Source of the DNA: Rhodospirillaceae bacterium
GTDB lineage: Bacteria > Pseudomonadota > Alphaproteobacteria > MPNO01 > UBA2964
Direction of reading: 5' to 3'
NCBI GenBank assembly: GCA_002724505.1
Contig: PBOV01000162.1
Span: 1 to 13,149 of the forward strand
Length of the DNA: 13,149 bases
Numbering within the stretch: the stretch's first letter is position 1; every line of letters starts with the position of its first letter. A program made the position numbers and the translations under genes. This document shows positions 1-7,012 of the stretch, piece by piece. The notes under the pieces were generated by a model, which searched no databases, was not told the DNA's origin, and worked only from the letters and a program-made list of their open reading frames with translations.

Positions 1-2
1 AA

Positions 3-107
3 CGCGTAAAAGGCCCTGATCGCTGGGGCTTTGCCGACCCACCAACAGACCATCTACGGCGCTGTATGGGTGGAGACCCTCAGCCACCTGAAGTCGGAGC
101 CTTCTAA
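3..107 (+). CDS. 3' end of an unidentified gene (partial)
   Basis: This frame is open from the window edge for 34 codons and stops at TAA 105-107. The other two forward frames close within the first 20 bases, so it is the only forward frame that could be the tail of a gene. The C-terminus is proline- and glycine-rich (it contains RWGFADPPTD and ends PPEVGAF). I do not recognise the family. By hand count 63 of its 105 bases are G or C, clearly richer than the transport gene that follows, as expected if it belongs to the chromosomal backbone rather than the catabolic block. It could also be a chance open frame, since only 35 codons are visible. Confidence 0.4.
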   Translation, partial: RVKGPDRWGFADPPTDHLRRCMGGDPQPPEVGAF

Positions 108-190
108 TAACATCATATGCCTGGATTTAATAGGGAAAGCGGATTGTAAGTTTCACCCCTTGCGCTGGTATTTAGCTTGGCGTAGCCTCT

Positions 191-219
191 CTGTCATGGG
201 AGTAGACCAAACTTATATT
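191..219 (+). promoter_or_regulatory. Candidate sigma-70 promoter for the TTT operon
   Basis: CTGTCA (191-196) and TATATT (214-219) are separated by 17 bases and match the -35 and -10 consensus at 4/6 and 5/6 positions. Transcription would start near 226, giving a leader of about 75 bases before the TctC start at 300. A weaker alternative is TTGAAT (244-249) with TAATTT (266-271) at 16-base spacing. The rest of the 108-299 gap shows no gene or repeat that I can support. Confidence 0.35.
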
Positions 220-299
220 CTTGCTCTCCAAGCCCGGCGACGTTTGAATACGCGTCAATGGATTGTAATTTTAAAAGGTTCCAAGGGAGGATTCACAGT

Positions 300-1397
300 A
301 TGAATTTTTTAAAGCATTCCGCGTTAGGTGTGATGGCCGTAGCAGCCGCAGCGGTTGGTCTTAACGCGCCAGCAGATGCCCAATTTTATAAAGGTAAACG
401 CGTAAATATTATTATCAATTACAGCGCGGGTGGTAACACTGACATTCAGGGGCGCATGGTGATGCGTCACATGAAAAAATATATCCCTGGAAATCCACGA
501 TTGGTTTTCCGACATGTGTCCGGTGCCGGCGGTACTGTAGGAGCAAACTTCCTGGCCGAAGCGGGACGAACAAACGGGTACATGATGGGTGTGTTTACTA
601 TTCCAATCATGTCTCAGGTAATGAAAGCACCCGAGCTACGTGCAGACCTTGCTGCATTCCACTATGTCGGGGCAATAGGACAACAAACAATTTCACATAT
701 CCGTAAAGATGCCATTCCTGGAAAGACAATCAAAAATTGGAAAGACCTCATAAATACCGATCACGAAATCCGAACCGGAGGGCACGGCCCGAGTAGTAGT
801 AAGGATTTGCGGACGAGGCTATTTTTTGAAGCATTGGAAATCCCACTCAAACACGTCACGGGATACAAATCTGGTGGTAAAATCCGGGCAGCAATCTTGA
901 AAAATGAGTTGGATATGACTGCTGACTCTCTTGCTGGTTATTTTGGCCGGGTAGTTGCGCAGTTAATTAAACCTGGTATTTCTGTGCCTATCTGGCATGT
1001 CGGAACACCTGGACCTAATAATACTATTCTTCATTCGCCTTCTGTCGCAAAAAATATTCCGAGCTTCCAGACTGTCTATGAAGCAAAATTTGGTAAAGGA
1101 AAGCGACCTTCCGCAAACATCTGGAATTCAATCAGAACTATTGCTGCAACACGTGAAATGCTACGTATTATTGTCTTCCGCAAGGGAACAAATCCAAAGG
1201 CAGTTAAAATTATGCGAGCAGCCTGGGATAAGACAACCAAGGATAAAGGCTTCTTAAAGGAATATAAAAAGGTTAACGGTAGTGTTTACACAGGTAAAAG
1301 CGGTGTCGATGCTCAAAAGTATGTAAAGTCAATCGTCAACGTTAATCCTAAGCTCCAAAAATCCCTTTTGGACTATGCTGACAAGGCAAGAAAATAA
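300..1397 (+). CDS. TctC/Bug-type TTT substrate-binding protein
   Basis: Predicted periplasmic solute receptor of a tripartite tricarboxylate transporter, 365 aa; it binds a small organic acid and delivers it to the membrane component encoded next. The ATG at 300 is preferred over an upstream in-frame ATG at 258 because AGGGAGG lies at 284-290 and the protein then opens with a signal peptide: Lys5, a hydrophobic Ala-rich core at 8-20, and an ADA site with cleavage likely after residue 27. Family features are the first ligand loop (YSAGGNTD, 41-48), the PGNP segment (63-66), and SGAGGTVGA (74-82), which corresponds to the PGAGG region of Bug proteins. It is longer than the roughly 320 residues usual for Bug proteins and resembles the longer subfamily with the IPGNP element. 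The substrate cannot be deduced; known relatives bind citrate, other di- and tricarboxylates, or aromatic acids. Family assignment is firm. Confidence 0.88.
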   Translation: MNFLKHSALGVMAVAAAAVGLNAPADAQFYKGKRVNIIINYSAGGNTDIQGRMVMRHMKKYIPGNPRLVFRHVSGAGGTVGANFLAEAGRTNGYMMGVFTIPIMSQVMKAPELRADLAAFHYVGAIGQQTISHIRKDAIPGKTIKNWKDLINTDHEIRTGGHGPSSSKDLRTRLFFEALEIPLKHVTGYKSGGKIRAAILKNELDMTADSLAGYFGRVVAQLIKPGISVPIWHVGTPGPNNTILHSPSVAKNIPSFQTVYEAKFGKGKRPSANIWNSIRTIAATREMLRIIVFRKGTNPKAVKIMRAAWDKTTKDKGFLKEYKKVNGSVYTGKSGVDAQKYVKSIVNVNPKLQKSLLDYADKARK

Positions 1398-1423
1398 TCT
1401 GTATTTATCAATAAAGCAGTCTT

Positions 1424-1451
1424 ATGGGAGCACTCTATTGAGTGCTCCCAT
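1424..1451 (+). terminator. Intercistronic stem-loop between tctC and tctAB
   Basis: A perfect inverted repeat: ATGGGAGCACTC (1424-1435), loop TATT, GAGTGCTCCCAT (1440-1451). It lies 26 bases past the TctC stop and 27 bases before the TctAB start. It is followed by TCTTGG rather than a run of T, so it does not look like a full intrinsic terminator. A partial terminator or a 3' mRNA-stabilising hairpin that keeps the receptor transcript more abundant than the permease transcript is the more likely role, as known for operons encoding binding-protein-dependent transporters. The structure is directly visible; the function is inferred. Confidence 0.75.
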
Positions 1452-1478
1452 TCTTGGAGAGTTGTTTAGGGTAGCTCC

Positions 1479-3503
1479 ATGACCTTTACCGAAGCAGTAT
1501 TAGATGGATTGAGGCTTGTTCTCATATGGCCAGCTCCTGGCTATATGCTGTTGGGTGTAGCCATTGGTATGTTCTTTGGTGCGGTGCCAGGTCTTGGTGG
1601 CTTGGTCGGCATGGCAATCATTCTGCCATTTACCTTTGGCATGGAGCCAAGCGTTGCCTTCGCATTTATCTTGGGGATGTACGCTGTAACGACTACCGCA
1701 GACACATTGTCTTCCGTCCTTTTAGGAATACCGGGCACAGCTGCTTCACAGGCCACCATCCTGGACGGTTACCCGATGGCACAGCGAGGCGAAGCTTCGC
1801 GAGCCCTAGGGGCAGCCTATACGGTATCGATGATTGGCGGCGTAATCGGCGCGGTATTTCTTGCTATATCTATTCCCATAGTCCGCCCTATCATTTTAGC
1901 ATTCTCTGAACCAGAGCTTTTTGCTATGGCCGTTCTGGGTTTGACAATGGTGGCCTCACTCAGCGGCAAGTCTATCTTTAAAGGGACAGCTGCCGCCTGT
2001 TTTGGGTTAATGTTAGCCTGCGTTGGCTTTGCGGAGTTTGGTGGCGTTCGACGCTACTGGTTTGAACAAAATTTTCTTCTAGAAGGCTTACCGATCGTTC
2101 CCTATGTTCTTGGTTTATTCGCTATCCCAGAAGTCCTAGAACTTGCCGTCCGCAACACATCTATATCCCGCGTTCAACGCGAAGAAGTTGCTACGAGTGG
2201 CATCATTAATGGAATGAAAGACGCCGCCAGGCACTGGTGGTTAGGACTTAGATGCACCGTTATCGGGGTATATGTCGGTATGTTGCCGGGGCTTGGAGGC
2301 TCTATCGTAGACTGGGTAGCGTACGGTCACGCAGCGCAGAGCGAAAAGAATGGAAATTTTGGTAAGGGCGATATTCGAGGAGTTATAGCGCCAGAAGCAG
2401 CCAACAATGCCATGAAAGGTGGAGCCTTGTTGCCAACAATTGCATTTGCCATACCCGGCAGTGCGTCAATGGCAATTCTGCTCAGTGCGTTCTTTATTCA
2501 AGGGCTGGAACCAGGCCCGCAGATGTTGACTGATAAACTCAACATCACCTTTACACTAGTCTGGACCCTTGTACTCGCTAATGTTGCAGGAGCGGTAGCA
2601 TTACTTCTCTGGGGCAGCCAGGCCTCAAAAATAACGTACTTGCAGGGCCACATAATTTTACCAGCCATAATGCTAGTGGTCTTTATGGGAGCCTGGGTGG
2701 GTAACGGAACTCTTGGCAATTGGATTGTTCTCCTAGCCTTTGGCTTCATTGGATATTTCATGAAACTCGGTGGCTGGCCCCGGCCTCCCATCGTACTCGG
2801 GTTCGTATTGGGAAAAATTATGGAAGAGGCTATGAACCTTTCCATGCAGGTGCATGGCTGGGGCTCATTTACCCGGCCGATTGTCCTCATAATCATAGCA
2901 TTGACGATCATCACTGTGATCTTTGCAGTACGAAGTCAGCGTAAAAAAAGGGCTCAAAAAGAGGCCCGGAGGAATGAGGCCAGCGCCAATTCCGTCCAAG
3001 AAGAAGCTATGGTTGTGGAAGAAGGCGGGAAAGACTGTCCTCCTGCATCTTGGCCTATTGCAACTCTACTTATTTTAGTTTTTGCATATTGTTTTTACGA
3101 AGCGATACCCTGGTCATTTTCACCAAAATTATTTCCACAAACAGTCGCAACTGTTGGCTTATTGCTAGCAGTTGGAGCCTTAGTATTTGACCTTAAAGGG
3201 ATGGCAGCCATCAAGGCAGGCACAGCTTCAGCTGATGTAGTTGGTATAGATAAACCGTATGTTCTAAAGAGCCTTTATTTCTTGTCGTGGCTGATAGGCA
3301 TATTTATCTTAACTCTAATTATTGGCCAGTTCCCGACTCTCCTGCTTTTCGTCATTCTTTATTTAAAGTTTTGGGGGAAATTTGGCTGGAAACTAATAGC
3401 GATTTATACGGCCTGTGCAGTTGCATTCTTGCTAATTATGTTCAATGAAATTGTGCCGGTAATGTGGTATGAACCAGCGCATCTACCGTCAATATTTCTA
3501 TAA
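1479..3503 (+). CDS. Fused TctA-TctB membrane component of TTT transporter
   Basis: Inner-membrane permease, 674 aa, driving uptake of the ligand held by the TctC receptor, presumably using an ion gradient. Residues 1 to about 487 are a TctA domain: hydrophobic throughout, with PGLGG at 37-41 and again at 270-274 (the two family half-repeats), the conserved segment DGYPMAQRGEASRAL (96-110), and IPGSASMAI (325-333). A charged, Lys/Arg- then Glu-rich linker follows (about 487-522). Residues about 523-674 look like TctB: four hydrophobic stretches (about 523-540, 551-570, 597-630, 637-660) and an FSPKLFPQ element (547-554). TctA and TctB are usually separate genes, so this is a one-gene version. 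There is no internal stop, and the linker reads cleanly in frame. The start is supported by AGGG at 1468-1471, seven bases upstream of the ATG. It is co-directional with the receptor gene, 81 bases downstream. Confidence 0.87.
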   Translation: MTFTEAVLDGLRLVLIWPAPGYMLLGVAIGMFFGAVPGLGGLVGMAIILPFTFGMEPSVAFAFILGMYAVTTTADTLSSVLLGIPGTAASQATILDGYPMAQRGEASRALGAAYTVSMIGGVIGAVFLAISIPIVRPIILAFSEPELFAMAVLGLTMVASLSGKSIFKGTAAACFGLMLACVGFAEFGGVRRYWFEQNFLLEGLPIVPYVLGLFAIPEVLELAVRNTSISRVQREEVATSGIINGMKDAARHWWLGLRCTVIGVYVGMLPGLGGSIVDWVAYGHAAQSEKNGNFGKGDIRGVIAPEAANNAMKGGALLPTIAFAIPGSASMAILLSAFFIQGLEPGPQMLTDKLNITFTLVWTLVLANVAGAVALLLWGSQASKITYLQGHIILPAIMLVVFMGAWVGNGTLGNWIVLLAFGFIGYFMKLGGWPRPPIVLGFVLGKIMEEAMNLSMQVHGWGSFTRPIVLIIIALTIITVIFAVRSQRKKRAQKEARRNEASANSVQEEAMVVEEGGKDCPPASWPIATLLILVFAYCFYEAIPWSFSPKLFPQTVATVGLLLAVGALVFDLKGMAAIKAGTASADVVGIDKPYVLKSLYFLSWLIGIFILTLIIGQFPTLLLFVILYLKFWGKFGWKLIAIYTACAVAFLLIMFNEIVPVMWYEPAHLPSIFL

Positions 3504-3512
3504 AAAATGTTA

Positions 3513-4406
3513 TCATAGCGCTGGCTTACTGCTCGAGGTGTCAGATCTCGCAAGATAGAATGCAGATCCAAAAATTACTGCACCACCGACCCATACCCAT
3601 AACGAAGGCATCTCCTGAAAGAAGGCGAGTCCGAGGGCCGCGCCAAATGGAAGGCGCATAAATAGAAATGGAAAGACAGCCGTTGCATCAGTTGCTGAAA
3701 ATGCACGGGCTAGGAAGCGTTGATTAAGTGTTGCCAAGGCTGCAATCATCATAAGCATGCAGAGTTCCCAAAAATTTGGCCATTGCCAATCGAATGATGC
3801 ACCAACCAGGACAATTGGTGTCATGTATAGCGCATGAAAGAATACAACAGTATCAGGAGGATCAGAACGGGTAGCGTATTTCATTAGGGCGCCACTGCCC
3901 GACGCCGACAAGGCTGAGCACAATACTAAAAGCGCCCCAAAACTGACCGTCTGAAACCCGGGCCGGATGATAATTAACGCACCCAAAAACCCTGCAATAA
4001 GTGCCAAAACTCGGTTAGACCGAAAACGCTCTCCCAGAAATAGCATTGCTAACAACATACCGAATAAGGGCGTCGTAAAAGTTAATGCCTGGGCATCTGC
4101 AAGCTCCATTAATGCCACCCCAGGAAAGAAGAACATAACAAACCCCGCACCGGTTATTCCGCGGGCAATAAAAGCTTTGTGGTTCTTAGACTGCCAAATA
4201 CTGGGGCCCGTTCGGATGGCATACGGAACCATCAAAATTAATGCAAAAAAGGCACGAAAGAATCCTATTTCAATTGGAGGAATATCGGTTGCTAAAAGTC
4301 GCACCGCAAGGGCCATAAGGGCAAACGAGGCACACGCCATACACATCCATATCGCGCCGCGCCCCGTAGCCGGCAATCCGGCGTATAAAGAAGGGATATT
4401 TTTCAA
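3513..4406 (-). CDS. EamA/DMT-superfamily permease
   Basis: Integral membrane transporter, 297 aa, with the ten-helix, two-repeat layout of the EamA (drug/metabolite transporter) family. The first repeat starts near residue 18 and ends in the family motif LGERF (124-128) and IIIRPG (145-150). The second repeat covers about 155-287, with a weaker counterpart at FFQEMPS (262-268). These permeases mostly export amino acids, metabolites or drugs; the substrate here is unknown. The start is TTG at 4406; an in-frame stop lies four codons upstream and no good ribosome-binding site is visible, so ATG at residue 21 or 23 is possible, but the TTG start gives the usual family N-terminus. It follows the SDR gene by 55 bases on the same strand, so they are probably cotranscribed. 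Its stop lies 9 bases from the convergent TctAB stop, leaving no room for a separate terminator. Confidence 0.85.
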   Translation of the reverse strand: MKNIPSLYAGLPATGRGAIWMCMACASFALMALAVRLLATDIPPIEIGFFRAFFALILMVPYAIRTGPSIWQSKNHKAFIARGITGAGFVMFFFPGVALMELADAQALTFTTPLFGMLLAMLFLGERFRSNRVLALIAGFLGALIIIRPGFQTVSFGALLVLCSALSASGSGALMKYATRSDPPDTVVFFHALYMTPIVLVGASFDWQWPNFWELCMLMMIAALATLNQRFLARAFSATDATAVFPFLFMRLPFGAALGLAFFQEMPSLWVWVGGAVIFGSAFYLARSDTSSSKPAL

Positions 4407-4461
4407 TAGATTAATAGGTTAGAGAATTATCGTCTCATGCCTATCATAAAAATCTAATGTT

Positions 4462-5211
4462 TTACGACCCATCCATCATGGCGCTGTAACCTCCATCTAC
4501 AAAAAGATTTTCCCCGTAGATAAACGATGCTTCATCACTAGCCATAAAATTGACTGCAGCAGCAAGCTCTTCAGGCAAACCCGGTCTATGCAGCATGTTG
4601 GTTACATAACGGCCGGGATCAAATTCCTCTTTGCCCACTGGAGAGCCAATACGGTTTGGAACAACCGAGTTAACTCTAATACCATGTTCAGCGTATTGCG
4701 CGGCAATCGCTCGCACTAAATTAGCAACCCCACCCTTAGCGGCGCAGTATGCTACAGCGCTGTTTCGGCCCTTAAAACCTGATGTCGAACCGATATTAAC
4801 AATCACGCCGCCGTCACCCTGCTCAATCATTTGTTCCCCAACATATTTACAGGTGAGAAATTGGCTGGTGAGGGTTACGTCAATTGTCTTCTGGAAATCC
4901 GCCAGGGTACATTCCCGGATGGTAAGGTTATCAGAAATGGCAACATTATTAACCAAAGTATCAATGCGGCCAAAAGCTTTAACCGTTTCTGCCACAAGAT
5001 TCTTAACGGACTCTTCATCAGCAACGTTAGCTTTAATAAAAATTGCTGAACCTTCTTTTTCCGCATTCAAATTATCGGCGACCCCCTGCCCACGGTCATC
5101 CAAATCGACAACAGCAACCTTGGCGCCCTCTTTGACAAAAAGTTTTGCGGTTTCTTCGCCAATATTTCGGCCCGCACCAGTTACTATCACGGCCTTATTC
5201 TGATGTCTCAT
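4462..5211 (-). CDS. Classical SDR-family NAD(P)-dependent oxidoreductase
   Basis: Cytoplasmic short-chain dehydrogenase/reductase, 249 aa, the normal length for a classical SDR. Visible motifs are the nucleotide-binding TGAGRNIG (11-18), in which Asn replaces the middle glycine of TGxxxGxG (a variant common in this family), acidic D36 and D38 at the end of beta-2 favouring NAD over NADP, NNVA (88-91) in place of NNAG, and catalytic S142, Y155 and K159 (YCAAK). The position that usually carries the tetrad Asn (vNLt) reads T113. It is related to 3-oxoacyl-ACP reductase-like and alcohol or sugar dehydrogenases; the substrate is unknown. The ATG at 5211 has a strong ribosome-binding site (AGAGGGAG) six bases upstream. 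It is first in a minus-strand pair with the EamA permease and divergent from the UbiD gene, fitting a dehydrogenation step in the same catabolic locus. Confidence 0.92.
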   Translation of the reverse strand: MRHQNKAVIVTGAGRNIGEETAKLFVKEGAKVAVVDLDDRGQGVADNLNAEKEGSAIFIKANVADEESVKNLVAETVKAFGRIDTLVNNVAISDNLTIRECTLADFQKTIDVTLTSQFLTCKYVGEQMIEQGDGGVIVNIGSTSGFKGRNSAVAYCAAKGGVANLVRAIAAQYAEHGIRVNSVVPNRIGSPVGKEEFDPGRYVTNMLHRPGLPEELAAAVNFMASDEASFIYGENLFVDGGYSAMMDGS

Positions 5212-5256
5212 TGCACTCCCTCTCGTTTACAGTTTCAGTTTTCTTTGATGGCGCGA

Positions 5257-5285
5257 ATTGAATAGATGACCCTCGTTAAAGTCAA
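5257..5285 (-). promoter_or_regulatory. Candidate sigma-70 promoter for SDR-EamA
   Basis: Read on the minus strand, TTGACT (5285-5280) and TTCAAT (5262-5257) are separated by exactly 17 bases, matching the -35 and -10 consensus at 5/6 and 4/6. Transcription would start near 5250, about 40 bases before the SDR ATG. On the plus strand of the same divergent gap, TAAAAT at 5384-5389 is a possible -10 for the UbiD gene, but its -35 (GTGTAA, 5361-5366) is poor. No clear operator palindrome was found. Confidence 0.4.
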
Positions 5286-5457
5286 TGGAAGGAGTAAAAG
5301 CGCTAAAACTCAAATTGTGATTACGGATCTCTGTTGCCACTAGCATGACAGGTAACGGTGGTGTAAAAATAATCCTGAAAAGATAAAATACACGGACCCT
5401 GTGCATTGTTTGTGCCAGCAGTGTAGGGGTCCCTTTCGATGACACATGGAGAAAAAA

Positions 5458-6936
5458 ATGGACGACTCTCGCAGCTCATCTATAGCAAATGACCAAGCGA
5501 GTTATCGCGGGTTACGAGATTGGATAGAAAAGGTTGACGGTTTTGGTGAACTTTTGCGGGTAGATAATGCGAGCTGGGATGCTGAAATGGGCAGTATCAC
5601 CCAAATGATGACGGAAAAAAGCAGGGGTAATGCACCGGCATTACTATTCGACAACATTCCAGACTATGAGCAAGGGTATCGAACTCTATATGGCTCTCTT
5701 TCTTCAATCCGACGGGTGGCCTTGACGCTAGGCTTGCCGCTGGAATACGACCGCAAGGTGAATATCGTCCAGCAATATTACGATCGCATGCAGGACCTAC
5801 AGCTAATTCCTCCAAAAATGGTCGAAACTAGCCCCGTAATGGAAAACATTATGGAAGGAGATGATATAGACGTCTTAAAATTTCCTGTCCCAAGACACCA
5901 TGAGAAAGATAAAGCTCGTTATATTGGTACGGCTAACTGCGTCATTTCAAAAGACCCTGATAACGGATCTTTTAACGTCGGCACCTATCGTAACCAAGTC
6001 TATGATGCAAAAACCATTGGTTGTCAGATCACGGAAGGCAAGCATGGACGTATCCATCGAGACAAATATTTTGAGCGCGGAGAAGAATGCAAATTCGTCA
6101 TTCTCGTCGGTGAAGACCCACTGCTTTACATGCTGTCAGCAAGCCCTCTACCGGATGGGATTTGCGAACTTGATTTTGCCGGAGGCCTACGCGGCGAGGC
6201 TATTGAGTGCATAAAAGGCCCGTATACGGGGTTTCCCATTCCAGCGGACGCTGAAATTGCTATCGAGGGCGTCGCGCGACCAGGCAAAGTCAAACAGGAG
6301 GGCCCATTTGGTGAATGGATGGGTTATTACTCAGACGATTCAGTGCCTCGCGCTTATGTCGAAATTAAAACTATCCTGCATCGAAATAATCCGATTATCT
6401 GTTGCGCGCCTCAACACAAACCCGTGGATGAAACCGGTTTGTTAAAGGGCATAGCTGGCGCCGCAGAAATTTGGAGATCCCTGGAGGCGTGCGGCCTGCC
6501 AGATATTAAAGGTGTTTGGAACCATGAAGGTGGACCAGCCACGAGATTTACCGCTATCCAAATCAAGCAGCGTTACCCAGGCCACGCGCGCAACGTCTTG
6601 CATGTTGCTTCAAATTGCCAAGGTGGAGCTTACGCTGGCAAGTGGACCGTTGTTGTTGATGATGACATTGATGCTGGTGATCTTGATCAGGTCCTCTGGG
6701 CAATGAGTACAAGATTTGATCCCATTGTGGATGTTGATACTATCCAAAAGGCATGGGCGTCGGGTCGTGACCCACTTGTCCAACCCGGTAATTTCAATAG
6801 CCGTATTCTGATTGATGCCTGCATACCCTACGACCAGTATCTGAAAAAAACATTTCCTGAGGTTGTAGATGTTAGCGACAAACTTCGACAAGAAATGAAA
6901 GAAAAATTTAGCCACCTGCCTTTTCCTAAGGATTAA
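5458..6936 (+). CDS. UbiD-family prFMN-dependent decarboxylase
   Basis: Cytoplasmic (de)carboxylase of the UbiD family, 492 aa, expected to use prenylated FMN plus a divalent metal to remove CO2 from an unsaturated or aromatic carboxylic acid. Relatives include UbiD itself, fungal ferulate decarboxylase Fdc1, and aryl-acid decarboxylases. The Arg-Glu-Glu catalytic set seen in Fdc1 (R173, E277, E282) appears here as R178 in NVGTYRNQ (174-181), and E281 and E286 in QEGPFGEWMGYYS (280-292). ATG 5458 is preferred to the in-frame ATG at 5446 because GGAG at 5448-5451 sits six bases before it, while the upstream ATG has no good site. No UbiX-type prenyltransferase is in the window, so the cofactor must be made from genes elsewhere. 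It heads a forward block with the EutA-like, Ni/Co transporter and cupin genes. The substrate is unknown. Confidence 0.92.
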   Translation: MDDSRSSSIANDQASYRGLRDWIEKVDGFGELLRVDNASWDAEMGSITQMMTEKSRGNAPALLFDNIPDYEQGYRTLYGSLSSIRRVALTLGLPLEYDRKVNIVQQYYDRMQDLQLIPPKMVETSPVMENIMEGDDIDVLKFPVPRHHEKDKARYIGTANCVISKDPDNGSFNVGTYRNQVYDAKTIGCQITEGKHGRIHRDKYFERGEECKFVILVGEDPLLYMLSASPLPDGICELDFAGGLRGEAIECIKGPYTGFPIPADAEIAIEGVARPGKVKQEGPFGEWMGYYSDDSVPRAYVEIKTILHRNNPIICCAPQHKPVDETGLLKGIAGAAEIWRSLEACGLPDIKGVWNHEGGPATRFTAIQIKQRYPGHARNVLHVASNCQGGAYAGKWTVVVDDDIDAGDLDQVLWAMSTRFDPIVDVDTIQKAWASGRDPLVQPGNFNSRILIDACIPYDQYLKKTFPEVVDVSDKLRQEMKEKFSHLPFPKD

Positions 6937-6958
6937 CGCAGGCGACCGATACAAACGG

Positions 6959-6980
6959 ATTGCGGGAATCGTCCCGCAGT
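6959..6980 (+). other. Intercistronic hairpin between ubiD-like and eutA-like genes
   Basis: TGCGGGA (6961-6967), loop ATCG, TCCCGCA (6972-6978) form a perfect 7-bp G+C-rich stem, extended by a G-U and an A-U pair to 6959-6980. No T run follows, so it is not a convincing intrinsic terminator. It lies in the 76-base gap after the UbiD stop and may stabilise or process the upstream message, like the larger hairpin after the TctC gene. Confidence 0.45.
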
Positions 6981-7012
6981 CGTCCCTTACGTAATAACGA
7001 GAGTGGAAGGAT

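Noticed and set aside
31..303. Open frame of 90 codons starting at TTG upstream of the TctC gene
   Set aside because: It overlaps the tail of the partial gene at 3-107 and the TctC start, has no ribosome-binding site, and its translation resembles no protein family.
3474..3524. Inverted repeat CCAGCGC (3474-3480) / GCGCTGG (3518-3524) at the convergent TctAB/EamA junction as a bidirectional terminator
   Set aside because: Only 7 bp with a 37-base loop and no T tract; this can easily arise by chance.
3967..4422. 151-codon plus-strand open frame opposite the EamA gene
   Set aside because: The Ala/Lys/Ile/Asn-rich translation is the mirror of a strongly supported membrane protein on the other strand.
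5227..5445. 72-codon minus-strand open frame in the divergent SDR/UbiD gap
   Set aside because: It covers the region where both divergent promoters should lie, and the translation has no recognisable features.
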